Of a stretch of DNA of 64,000 bases, positions 15,704 through 24,382 are shown in pieces (position 1 is the first letter of the stretch; each line of letters opens with the position of its first letter). The notes beneath the pieces are model-generated. The model searched no databases. It had not been told where the DNA came from and saw nothing but the letters and a program-made list of their open reading frames with translations. The DNA is taken from NCBI GenBank assembly GCA_021647405.1, contig JAKIUU010000001.1:1-64000 (forward strand), read 5' to 3'. A program made the position numbers and the translations under genes. The DNA comes from Flavobacteriaceae bacterium (GTDB taxonomy: Bacteria; Bacteroidota; Bacteroidia; Flavobacteriales; Flavobacteriaceae).

Positions 15704-18160
15704 TTGAAACCACTCTATTTTATAATCTTCCTGTTTTTAATCTCTAATTTTGTTAGCAATGCACAAACGGCATCCGTTAAGGGAAAAGTAACCGATATAA
15801 ATGGCATTGCCATAGAAGGTGTAACAGTGAGCTATGGCAAAAGAGGAACGACAACAGATAAAACTGGGTTTTATAATCTAAAAGTTCCAGAATATGTAAC
15901 ACTTACCTTAGTATTTAGCCATGTTGCATATGTAAGTGTAGAAAAACGCGTTAGATTACTTCACAACAGAACTGTTGTTTTTTCTCCTAAAATGGCTTTA
16001 AAAACGGAACAAATCGATGCCATAACTCTAAAAAACAACAAGAAAGAAGCACGAGGAGTTGCCAAAATAAAATCTAAAAATGTACGCATAATTCCCGGGG
16101 CTAACTCGGGTGTAGAAAATGTTTTAAAAACCCTGCCTGGTGTAAATTCTAACAATGAGTTAAGTACCCAATACAATGTGCGTGGCGGTAATTTTGACGA
16201 AAATTTGGTTTATGTAAATGGTATAGAAGTTTATCGCCCTTTCTTAATACGCTCAGGAAAACAAGAAGGACTTAGTTTTGTAAATCCGTTTCTAACAAAA
16301 AACATAAATTTTTCTGCAGGCGGGTTTCAAGCCAAATATGGCGATAAAATGTCGTCTGTACTCGACATTACTTATAAAAGACCCAAAAAATTTGCCTTAA
16401 ATACCAATGCCAGTCTTTTAGGTGCCAATCTTACCTACGAAAATGTACTGTACCAAAACCGTCTAAGCGCCTTGATAGGATTGCGTTATCGTAACAACAG
16501 TTTGTTGGTAAACAGTGGCGAAAACAGTGGTAATTTTAAACCCAATTTTACCGATTTTCAATCGTATTTCAGTTTCTTAGCCAGCAATAAGCTGGTTGTA
16601 GATTTTTTAGGCAACTTAAGCTTAAATAATTATATTGACGAACCTGTTACACGCATTTCTAATTTTGGCACCATTGCCAATCCTGTGGCTTTAATTGTAA
16701 ACTACGAAGGCAAAGAGAAAGACCAATACCTCACCGTTTTTGGCGCTTTAAAAGCCACTTACAAATATAACGACGCACTTACTTTTAATCTCATTACATC
16801 TGCCTACAATACGCAAGAAGAAGAACACTTTGACACTTTTGCTTTTTACAGTTTGGGCGATGTCAATGCCGATTTTGGTTCGGATAACTTTGGCAATGTC
16901 CAAAATTCTGTTGCCATAGGTTCTCAGCTCAACCACGCCCGAAATGATTTGGATGCTTTGATTTCTAACATTCAAATAAAAGCCAGTCACCTTAAAGACA
17001 ATACCCATATAGAAGTGGGTTTAAAATACCAACACGAAGACATAAAAGACCGCCTTATAGAATGGGAAGTTGTAGATTCGGCTGGGTTTTCTATCAGACC
17101 GCCCCATTTTATTCCTAAAAACGACCAGCCCTACCTGCCCTACACTGGACCTATTGTGCCTTTTATAAGTGTAAGAGCTACCAACGCCATACAAATAAAT
17201 CGTTTTATGGGTTTTGCCCAATACAGTAAAGTAGATTATATAAACGATTCTAAAATTTGGTATAATTTTGGACTAAGAGCCCAACATTGGCAAATTAATG
17301 GGACTGGTATTGAATCTAAAGGTCACACCATTATTAGCCCAAGAATTCAATTGGCCATAAAACCAGATTGGGATAAAGACATGCTTTTAAGAATGGCTAC
17401 TGGTGTTTATCAACAACCCCCATTCTACAGAGAACTCCGCGATTCTTTGGGCAGAGTCCATCCAGAATTAGAAGCACAAAAATCTTTTCATTTTGTTTTG
17501 GGAAATGATTACAGTTTTAAAATGTGGGGCAGGCCTTTTAAACTTGTTACCGAATTGTATTATAAAAACATAAGCAAAGTTAATCCGTTTACAGTAGAAA
17601 ATGTACGCATCCGCTACAGCGCAAAAAACAATGCCACCGCTTTTGCTTCTGGATTAGATATAAGATTAAATGGTGAGTTTGTACCAGGCACTGAATCTTG
17701 GGTAAGTTTTGGCTATCTTAATACCAAAGAAAATATTGATGGGCGTGGGTTTATTGCCAGACCCACAGACCAGCGGTTAAAATTTGCGATACTCTTTCAA
17801 GATTATGTGCCCAATTATCCCAATCTTAAAATGTACATGAATTTAGTTTATAATACAGGTGTTCCTGGTGGCTCTCCTGCTTTTGCTGACCCCTATCTTT
17901 TTCAAAGTCGTTTACCTGATTATAAACGTGCCGATATTGGCATTTTGTACGAACTTTTGGAAGGCAGAAGGCCTTCGCGTCATTTTAGACAGCTCCGCGC
18001 CAAACAAATGTCGGTTGGATTTGAAATTTTTAACCTCTTCGATGTTCAGAATACAATTTCCAATACTTGGGTAAGAGATGCTTCTTCAAAACTATCATTT
18101 GCAGTCCCAAATCGTTTAACTGGGCGTGTATTTAATATTAAAATGGCCATTACGTTTTAA
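15704..18160 (+). CDS. TonB-dependent receptor with carboxypeptidase-like domain
   Basis: The 818-residue outer-membrane protein starts with a signal peptide (about 1-20, ending SNAQ). A carboxypeptidase D regulatory-like beta domain follows (about 24-105, VKGKVTDINGIAIEGV), then the plug (about 120-230, with VLKTLPGVNSNNEL and YNVRGGNFDENLVYVNG) and a 22-strand-type barrel to the end. Start is TTG at 15704; no ATG is near and the signal peptide begins there. No SusD-like gene is adjacent, so this is not a standard Sus glycan locus. The cargo is unknown. It may be co-expressed with the upstream peptidase and lies before an ECF sigma gene. Confidence 0.9.
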   Translation: MKPLYFIIFLFLISNFVSNAQTASVKGKVTDINGIAIEGVTVSYGKRGTTTDKTGFYNLKVPEYVTLTLVFSHVAYVSVEKRVRLLHNRTVVFSPKMALKTEQIDAITLKNNKKEARGVAKIKSKNVRIIPGANSGVENVLKTLPGVNSNNELSTQYNVRGGNFDENLVYVNGIEVYRPFLIRSGKQEGLSFVNPFLTKNINFSAGGFQAKYGDKMSSVLDITYKRPKKFALNTNASLLGANLTYENVLYQNRLSALIGLRYRNNSLLVNSGENSGNFKPNFTDFQSYFSFLASNKLVVDFLGNLSLNNYIDEPVTRISNFGTIANPVALIVNYEGKEKDQYLTVFGALKATYKYNDALTFNLITSAYNTQEEEHFDTFAFYSLGDVNADFGSDNFGNVQNSVAIGSQLNHARNDLDALISNIQIKASHLKDNTHIEVGLKYQHEDIKDRLIEWEVVDSAGFSIRPPHFIPKNDQPYLPYTGPIVPFISVRATNAIQINRFMGFAQYSKVDYINDSKIWYNFGLRAQHWQINGTGIESKGHTIISPRIQLAIKPDWDKDMLLRMATGVYQQPPFYRELRDSLGRVHPELEAQKSFHFVLGNDYSFKMWGRPFKLVTELYYKNISKVNPFTVENVRIRYSAKNNATAFASGLDIRLNGEFVPGTESWVSFGYLNTKENIDGRGFIARPTDQRLKFAILFQDYVPNYPNLKMYMNLVYNTGVPGGSPAFADPYLFQSRLPDYKRADIGILYELLEGRRPSRHFRQLRAKQMSVGFEIFNLFDVQNTISNTWVRDASSKLSFAVPNRLTGRVFNIKMAITF

Positions 18161-18206
18161 ACCTTTTTGTATTTTAGTGGTCTAATGCCAAACTAGAATC
18201 AAATCA

Positions 18207-18749
18207 GTGGATAGCGAAAAGCACCTTATTGCTCAGTTACAGGATACGCAAACACAAGATAAAGCCTTTAGAAATTTAATGGGACTTTATAAAGAACGTT
18301 TGTATTGGCATATTCGCAATATTGTAAAATCGCATGATGATGCCGATGATGTGCTTCAAAATACTTTTATAAAAGTCTATAAAAATATCAGCAATTTTAA
18401 AGGAGATAGCAAGTTGTACTCTTGGATGTACCGCATCGCAACAAACGAATCGATTACACATTTAAACAAAAGGGCAAAACAGCAACAAGTTAGTTTGGAA
18501 GATATACAAATTCAATTGGCCGATAGCTTACATGCCGATAATTATTTTAGTGGCGATGAGATTCAAGAAAAATTACAAAAAGCGCTTGTTTTATTACCCA
18601 CAAAACAACAGTTGGTTTTTAATATGAAATATTTTGATAATATGAAATACAATGATATTTCGGATATATTAGGGACATCAGTAGGTGCTTTAAAAGCGTC
18701 GTATCATCATGCCGTTAAGAAAATTGAACATTATTTAACCAACTCTTAA
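18207..18749 (+). CDS. ECF-type RNA polymerase sigma factor
   Basis: The 180-residue protein contains sigma region 2 (about 25-90, DADDVLQNTFIKVYKNISNF and LYSWMYRIATNESI) and region 4 (about 120-175, ending in a helix-turn-helix, MKYNDISDILGTSVGALKAS). Start is GTG at 18207; the next in-frame ATG would remove the beginning of region 2. It is the first gene of a three-gene unit with a membrane protein and a small periplasmic protein, a usual sigma/anti-sigma/sensor layout. Target promoters are unknown. Confidence 0.92.
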   Translation: MDSEKHLIAQLQDTQTQDKAFRNLMGLYKERLYWHIRNIVKSHDDADDVLQNTFIKVYKNISNFKGDSKLYSWMYRIATNESITHLNKRAKQQQVSLEDIQIQLADSLHADNYFSGDEIQEKLQKALVLLPTKQQLVFNMKYFDNMKYNDISDILGTSVGALKASYHHAVKKIEHYLTNS

Positions 18750-18782
18750 ACCTTTTTATATAAAGACTGTCTAAAAAATAGA

Positions 18783-19295
18783 ATGAAAAAAACAAATAAA
18801 CATATTGATATAGAAGCTTTAGATTACAAAAATGCTGGTTTTAGCATTCCCAAAGATTATTTTGAGAATATTGAAGACACTGTTTTGGCTAAAATTAATT
18901 CGGATATACCTGCTGGTTATTTTGATTCTATTGAAGACAAAGTCTTTGCCAAATTAGAATCCCGAGAGAAATTGAACAAAACCGTTAAAGTAATCTCTTT
19001 TAAATCGAAAGTTATAAAACGTTTTGTACCGCTGCTTGCCGCTGCTTCTTTGGTTTTATTTATCGGATTAAGCTTTTTTAATAAATCAGAAAAACTAACA
19101 TTTGAATCTCTTGAAACAAGCAGCATTAGCTCTTGGTTTGAATCTGAAACAGGTGTTGTAGATACCTATGCTTTAGGAGAACTTTTGAATAATGATGATA
19201 TCTCATCACTTACAAACACCAATACAATAGAAGATTCGCAACTTTTGGATTACTTAGACAATATCAATTTAGAAGATTACATTTTAAACAATTAG
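18783..19295 (+). CDS. single-pass membrane protein, probable anti-sigma partner
   Basis: The 170-residue product has a cytoplasmic N-terminal part (about 1-75) with two related segments, DYFENIEDTVLAKI and GYFDSIEDKVFAKL, a transmembrane helix (about 80-100) and an acidic outer domain. The zinc-binding motif of classic anti-sigma factors is missing. Placement directly after an ECF sigma gene, with a membrane span and short sigma-facing repeats, fits a sigma-regulating protein; this is inferred from context and topology. The gene ends 2 bases before the next start. Confidence 0.7.
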   Translation: MKKTNKHIDIEALDYKNAGFSIPKDYFENIEDTVLAKINSDIPAGYFDSIEDKVFAKLESREKLNKTVKVISFKSKVIKRFVPLLAAASLVLFIGLSFFNKSEKLTFESLETSSISSWFESETGVVDTYALGELLNNDDISSLTNTNTIEDSQLLDYLDNINLEDYILNN

Positions 19296-19297
19296 CT

Positions 19298-19783
19298 ATG
19301 AAAAAGATACGCCCTTTATTAGTAATATTTATACTTTTAACATTAAGTTTAGAAGCGCAAAGGAGACCCCCTGGATTTAAAAATAACGATAAGATAAAAG
19401 CCCTAAAAACAGCTTATATTACCAACGCTTTAGATTTAACATCAAAAGAAGCTGAAAAATTTTGGCCCGTATACAATGTTTACGATAGAAGAATAATGGA
19501 CTTGCGTTTTAAAAAAACACGCGAATTAAGAAATAAAGTAAAAACACGCGAAGAATTTGATGCCATGAAAGAAAAAGACGCTGCGCTTCTTTTAAATGAT
19601 TTCTTAAATATTGAAAAAGATATTCTCGCAGCAAAAAGCAGTTTAAATAAACAGTTATTGAAAATTATTTCTGCAAAGAAAATTCTAAAACTCTACAAAG
19701 CTGAAGACGATTTTAACAGACGCCTACTAAAACGTTTACAAAATAGAAAAGGCCCAAACAAAAGACAAGGAAGACCCAATTAA
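19298..19783 (+). CDS. small periplasmic helical protein, Spy/CpxP-like
   Basis: The 161-residue product has a signal peptide (about 1-20, ending SLEAQ) and a strongly charged helical body rich in Lys, Arg and Asp. It includes a LTSKEAEKFWPVYNVYD stretch like the LTxxQ-type repeat of Spy/CpxP relatives. Those bind unfolded proteins or report envelope stress. The basic tail (GPNKRQGRPN) is unstructured. It completes the sigma/membrane protein unit with a 2-base gap and is probably the periplasmic sensor or an effector of that unit. The family link is by pattern only. Confidence 0.65.
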   Translation: MKKIRPLLVIFILLTLSLEAQRRPPGFKNNDKIKALKTAYITNALDLTSKEAEKFWPVYNVYDRRIMDLRFKKTRELRNKVKTREEFDAMKEKDAALLLNDFLNIEKDILAAKSSLNKQLLKIISAKKILKLYKAEDDFNRRLLKRLQNRKGPNKRQGRPN

Positions 19784-19861
19784 AATTAGCCTAAAATAAC
19801 TTCGTCTTAAAAAAAACAGATATATTTCTATTAACTACTTCTAAAGCTATTAGCCTCTTTA

Positions 19862-21106
19862 ATGAAGATACATATGCTAATTTTTGTGTGGCTGTGCTTG
19901 CAAATTAACGTATTAAATGCACAAACACCTTTATCAAAATGCCCTAAAAACTATATGCTTGTTTTTGGTATGGATGTTAGTAAGATTACAGCTATAGACG
20001 GTAATCTAGATTTTGAAGGCTTGCAATTAAAATTCGACTGGAAAAGTATTGAGCCACAAAAAGGTTTATTTGATTTTGCCTTGGTTGATTCCGTTTTAAA
20101 TGTGGCGCAATCACACGGCAAAAAAATAGTTTTTCAATTTCAATACAAAACATTTCAAGGGAGCCCGCCTAACGTTCCCGATTACCTTCTAAATGATCCC
20201 TACTACAAGGGAGGTGTGGCCTACTATCCTGATAATAGTTCTATCGCAAAAATATGGTTGCCTGTTGTAACAAACAGACTTGATACTGTTTTTAAAGCCA
20301 TGGGGCAACATTTTGGAAATCACCCTGCTTTAAAAGGCATTAATTTACCCGAAACGGCTACTGTTTCAACTACTACAGATTATAATGTAAGCTCATATAT
20401 AAATGGTATAAAAGCCAATATTGCACATGCCAGAGCTGCTTTTCCAGTTTCAATTTTCATCATGCAATATTTAAATTGGTTGCCAGGTTCGGGATCTACT
20501 GCGAATTTGATAGCCAACCTCAGAATAATTGCCGACTATACAACAACATTTACCAATACGGGTTTTGGTGGCCCCGACAATAAAATTCAGGTCAATCCAC
20601 CCTTTACAAAGTTAATGCCCATACAGCATGAGTACGATGGACGGGCAGTGTTGGGCAATGCCACACAATGGAATGATTATGGCTATATCAATCCAGATAC
20701 TGGCCTTACTGTTACGGCAGAAGAAATATTGCGTTATTCAATAGATACTTTAAAAGATGATTATATTTTTTGGCTTAAAAGAGAACCTTATTTTACTTCA
20801 GATGTCATACCAACCTTAGCCAACTACCGAAACAATTGTACAAGCAACCCATTGGGCATTAGAAAATACACTTCACTAATTAAAATATATCCCAACCCCA
20901 CTTCAGATATGATATTTGTGAATTTACAAACTGAAGGCCATTATAACCTTATAATTTATAATTTGATTGGTAAAAATTTATACCATAAAAAATTCACAAA
21001 AGATATAAGTGTTAATCTAAGTCAGTTTTTAACCAAAGGATTTTATTTATGTGAGATCTTATCAAACAACAAGCCTATTTCAGTAAAAAAAATAATACTA
21101 AACTAG
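19862..21106 (+). CDS. secreted glycoside-hydrolase-like protein with T9SS sorting domain
   Basis: The 414 residues comprise a signal peptide (about 1-20, ending LNAQ), a TIM-barrel-like region (about 30-325) and a C-terminal type A sorting domain (about 340-414: IYPNPTSDMIFVNL, then SVKKIIL at the end). The sorting domain directs export by the type IX system and attachment to or release from the cell surface. Segments such as LKFDWKSIEPQKGLFDF resemble the beta-galactosidase/xylanase clan pattern, where the phrase W-x-x-x-E-P-x-x-G-x-(Y/F) is common. I could not fix the two catalytic glutamates or the substrate. It stands alone after the sigma unit and converges with the ABC-F gene, 1 base between them. 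Confidence 0.75.
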   Translation: MKIHMLIFVWLCLQINVLNAQTPLSKCPKNYMLVFGMDVSKITAIDGNLDFEGLQLKFDWKSIEPQKGLFDFALVDSVLNVAQSHGKKIVFQFQYKTFQGSPPNVPDYLLNDPYYKGGVAYYPDNSSIAKIWLPVVTNRLDTVFKAMGQHFGNHPALKGINLPETATVSTTTDYNVSSYINGIKANIAHARAAFPVSIFIMQYLNWLPGSGSTANLIANLRIIADYTTTFTNTGFGGPDNKIQVNPPFTKLMPIQHEYDGRAVLGNATQWNDYGYINPDTGLTVTAEEILRYSIDTLKDDYIFWLKREPYFTSDVIPTLANYRNNCTSNPLGIRKYTSLIKIYPNPTSDMIFVNLQTEGHYNLIIYNLIGKNLYHKKFTKDISVNLSQFLTKGFYLCEILSNNKPISVKKIILN

Positions 21107-21107
21107 T

Positions 21108-22730
21108 TTAGCTGTACATTTTTTTTCGCAACTCTTTAATTTTTTTATCAGCAAGATATTCATCTAGACTGGTGTATCTATCTATAATTCCTTTTGGTGT
21201 AAGCTCAATAATTCTGTTGGCAACAGATTGGGCAAATTCGTGATCATGAGTTGAAAAGAGTACTGTTCCTTTAAAGTTTTTTAAAGCATTATTAAAAGCT
21301 TGAATTGACTCTAAATCTAAATGATTTGTAGGTTCGTCTAAAAGCAACACATTGCCACGAATCATCATCATACGCGATAACATACAACGTACTTTCTCGC
21401 CTCCAGACAACACTTTACAAGATTTTAATGCCTCTTCTCCGCTAAATAGCATTTTCCCTAAAAAACCTCTTACAAAAACTTCTTCGCGCTCTTCGTCCGT
21501 TTTAGACCATTGGCGCAACCAATCAACTAGCGAAACATCTTGTTTAAAAAAGTCGGCATTTTCAAGAGGCAGATAAGCTTGCGTTGTTGTAACGCCCCAT
21601 TCATATTTGCCAGCTTCCGCTTTGGTAGTGCCCGAAATAATTTCATAAAAAGCTGTGGCAGCTCTTGAATCCTTTGAAATTATAGCCACCTTATCGCCTT
21701 TGTTTAAATTGATATGACAGTCTTTAAAAAGAATGGCATCATCTGTAGAAGCTGCCAAATTTTCAATATTTAATATTTGATCGCCTGCTTCGCGCTCTTG
21801 TGTATAAATAATGGCTGGGTAACGTCTGCTTGAAGGTTTTATCTCTTCTACATTTAATTTCTCAATCATTTTCTTACGACTTGTTGCTTGTTTTGACTTG
21901 GCAACATTGGCAGAAAAGCGTCTGATAAATTCTTCGAGTTCTTTCTTCTTTTCTTCGGCTTTTTTATTTTGCTGAGAACGTTGTCTGGCAGCAAGTTGAC
22001 TTGACTCATACCAAAAAGTATAGTTGCCAGAAAAATGCGTAATCTTTCCGAAATCGATATCAGAAACATGCGTACAAACAGCATCCAAAAAATGTCTGTC
22101 ATGAGATACAACAATAACTGTGTTGTTATAATTGGCTAAAAAATTCTCTAACCAGCTAATGGTTTCAAAATCTAAATCGTTTGTAGGTTCATCCATTACC
22201 AATAAATCTGGATTGCCAAATAAGGCTTGGGCTAACAAAACACGTACTTTAGCTTTACCATCTAAATCTTTCATTAAAGTATAATGCGATTCACTCTTTA
22301 TTCCTAAAGATGACAACAGCGATGCGGCATCGCTTTCTGCATTCCACCCTCCCATTTCTTCAAAATCTACACCTAATTCACCCGCTTTAACACCATCGGC
22401 TTCAGAGAAATCGGGTTTTGCATAAATGGTATCGAGTTCTGTTTTTAATTCAAATAATGGTTTATTGCCCATTAAAACTGTTTCTAAAACAGCGTGTTCA
22501 TCATAAGCAAAGTGGTCTTGAGACAAAACAGACATCCGCTTGCCTTTTTCTAAACTCACATGCCCTGATGTTGGGTCAATATCGCCGGCAATTATTTTTA
22601 AAAAAGTTGATTTTCCTGAGCCATTTGCCCCTATTATTCCATAGCAATTACCCTGAGTAAAGGTGATGTTTACTTCGTCAAATAAAACGCGTTTACCGTA
22701 TTGTACAGAAAGATTTGAAACTGATAACAT
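21108..22730 (-). CDS. ABC-F ribosome-associated ATPase, YbiT type
   Basis: The 540-residue protein has two ABC ATPase domains and no membrane helices. Walker A motifs are GANGSGKST (about 35-43) and a degenerate second one near ISKDSRAATAF. Signature and Walker B elements appear as VLSGGEKVRCMLSRMM and VLLLDEPTNHLD. An interdomain linker rich in Lys and Glu (about 245-310) matches the ABC-F linker. Its start and spacing closely follow E. coli YbiT. Such proteins bind the ribosome E site and relieve stalled translation. The second Walker A lacks the usual glycine-lysine core (no GxxGxGKS); YbiT relatives should be compared for this. Confidence 0.88.
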   Translation of the reverse strand: MLSVSNLSVQYGKRVLFDEVNITFTQGNCYGIIGANGSGKSTFLKIIAGDIDPTSGHVSLEKGKRMSVLSQDHFAYDEHAVLETVLMGNKPLFELKTELDTIYAKPDFSEADGVKAGELGVDFEEMGGWNAESDAASLLSSLGIKSESHYTLMKDLDGKAKVRVLLAQALFGNPDLLVMDEPTNDLDFETISWLENFLANYNNTVIVVSHDRHFLDAVCTHVSDIDFGKITHFSGNYTFWYESSQLAARQRSQQNKKAEEKKKELEEFIRRFSANVAKSKQATSRKKMIEKLNVEEIKPSSRRYPAIIYTQEREAGDQILNIENLAASTDDAILFKDCHINLNKGDKVAIISKDSRAATAFYEIISGTTKAEAGKYEWGVTTTQAYLPLENADFFKQDVSLVDWLRQWSKTDEEREEVFVRGFLGKMLFSGEEALKSCKVLSGGEKVRCMLSRMMMIRGNVLLLDEPTNHLDLESIQAFNNALKNFKGTVLFSTHDHEFAQSVANRIIELTPKGIIDRYTSLDEYLADKKIKELRKKMYS

Positions 22731-22844
22731 TTTTTTGTTCTTTTGTTAAAATTTTGGCAAAAATAATGAAAATGACACACTAACCTAATTATTTTGCCTT
22801 GTATAATTTAACATCTCATTAACAGCTAAACACAGAGTATATTC

Positions 22845-22852
22845 TAAATTTG
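22845..22852 (+). promoter_or_regulatory. -7 box TAAATTTG for the lipoprotein gene
   Basis: TAnnTTTG match 41 bases before the ATG at 22893; it supports that start over an upstream alternative. Confidence 0.45.
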
Positions 22853-22892
22853 TGATTGGTCAAGTATGTTATGTCCTTGCAAAAAATATTTA

Positions 22893-24308
22893 ATGAAGTA
22901 TTATTTAAAAATATTGTTTTTTGGCACTATAATAGGTCTCATTTCTTTTGGATGTAAACATTCTGAAAACAGTGATACAACTTCATATTTTGGGGGGCAA
23001 ATAGTAAATCCTAAATCTTCGAAAGTTTACTTTTTAAAAAATGAAAAGTATTTAGACTCTTCTTTATTAAACAAAGACAATATCTTTTCTTTTAGTTTTA
23101 AAAATTTAGACCCAGGCTTATATACTTTTAGTCATGGCAATGAATACCAGTATGTGTTTTTTGAAAAAAGTGATAGTATTATTATACGATTAAACACATG
23201 GGATTTTGATGAATCGCTTGTTTTTAGTGGCAAAGGAGCTGAGCGAAATAATTTCTTAATGAACTTATTTTTAAAAAATGAAAAAGAAGATAAGTTATTT
23301 GAACCTTTTTTTAATCTCAATCCTAAGGCGTTTGAAGCTAAAATAGATTCTGTTTACAAGCAAAAAATAACTTTATTCAAACAATTTAAAGCCAACACCA
23401 CAGAAACTTCAGCGTATTATAAAAAATTGGTCAATGTAGCCATAAGCTATCCTTTATACAGAAAAAAAGAGAACTATCAGTTTTATGACAAGCAAAAATT
23501 AAAATCTAACAACAATCCAAAACCAGATTCTACTTTTTACGCTTATAGAGACAAGATTAATTTAAACGACAATAGTTTGATTTATTTTTACCCCTATAGG
23601 AATTATATTTTTAGTTTCTTTCATCATAATGCTTACAAAAAAAAGGCTTCCCACCCCGAAAGCAATATTGCTTTAAACATTATGGAAGATATTGCTAAGT
23701 CGATTAAGGGAGAAGAACTTAAAAACTTCTATCTGTACATGGTGGTTTCTAACAGCTACTTCCGTTATAATATTACCTATGCCCTAACTGACAGTCAAAG
23801 AAAGAAAGCGCTTGATATATTTTTCAAAAATTGTACTAATAAAGAAATGCTTGCCGAGATAAAACAATTAGATTTTGATTATAACAACATTAAAAAAAAT
23901 GCAAAACTATTTGATTTTAAAGTAATTAATACCGATGGCGTTGCCTTAGATGCTTCCTCTATTTACAAAGGCAAAAAAACTGTTTTGTATTTTTGGTCAA
24001 AAAAATTAATCAATGCCAATAACCTCTCTAAAAGAATATTATACCTACAAAAACAATATCCAAGATTAAATTTTGTGGGAATAAATATTGACGACTCTAA
24101 AGGCACCTGGTTAAAATCGGCTATTTTTAAAAATTTAGTTTCAAAAAATCAGTTTCAATTAACACAAAAATGTGTGATGCGCAATTTTATTACAGCCAAA
24201 ACACCACGCATCATTTTATTAAACAACAATGCTATTGTGAAAAATGGATTTACAGTACTCTGGGCCGAAGACTTTAATAAAGAATTGGATTTATTACAAA
24301 AAAACTGA
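22893..24308 (+). CDS. lipoprotein with degenerate thioredoxin-fold domain
   Basis: The 471-residue product carries a lipoprotein signal (about 1-20, lipobox LISFGC), so it should sit in a membrane facing the periplasm. The middle is helical and unassigned (DUF4369-like N-terminal layout is possible). The last 130 residues follow the TlpA/AhpC pattern (TVLYFWSKKL...FVGINIDDS...PRIILLNNN), but the CxxC site is gone: the place of the usual WCGPC reads SKKLI. It is therefore unlikely to act as an oxidoreductase and may bind partners instead. Start ATG at 22893 was chosen over a TTG nine codons upstream that spoils the signal peptide. Confidence 0.72.
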   Translation: MKYYLKILFFGTIIGLISFGCKHSENSDTTSYFGGQIVNPKSSKVYFLKNEKYLDSSLLNKDNIFSFSFKNLDPGLYTFSHGNEYQYVFFEKSDSIIIRLNTWDFDESLVFSGKGAERNNFLMNLFLKNEKEDKLFEPFFNLNPKAFEAKIDSVYKQKITLFKQFKANTTETSAYYKKLVNVAISYPLYRKKENYQFYDKQKLKSNNNPKPDSTFYAYRDKINLNDNSLIYFYPYRNYIFSFFHHNAYKKKASHPESNIALNIMEDIAKSIKGEELKNFYLYMVVSNSYFRYNITYALTDSQRKKALDIFFKNCTNKEMLAEIKQLDFDYNNIKKNAKLFDFKVINTDGVALDASSIYKGKKTVLYFWSKKLINANNLSKRILYLQKQYPRLNFVGINIDDSKGTWLKSAIFKNLVSKNQFQLTQKCVMRNFITAKTPRIILLNNNAIVKNGFTVLWAEDFNKELDLLQKN

Positions 24309-24337
24309 TTTTAACCACTTTAACTAAAAATTAGCTT

Positions 24338-24345
24338 TACCTTTG
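24338..24345 (+). promoter_or_regulatory. -7 box TACCTTTG for the DEAD-box gene
   Basis: A perfect TAnnTTTG match 37 bases before the helicase ATG, leaving a short A-rich leader. Confidence 0.6.
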
Positions 24346-24382
24346 CAACCTTTAAAAAAAAAGGCTAAACAAATACCATATA

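Noticed and set aside
21108..22730. ABC-F gene as a drug-resistance determinant
   Set aside because: The sequence follows the housekeeping YbiT pattern, not the antibiotic-resistance ABC-F groups with long linkers.
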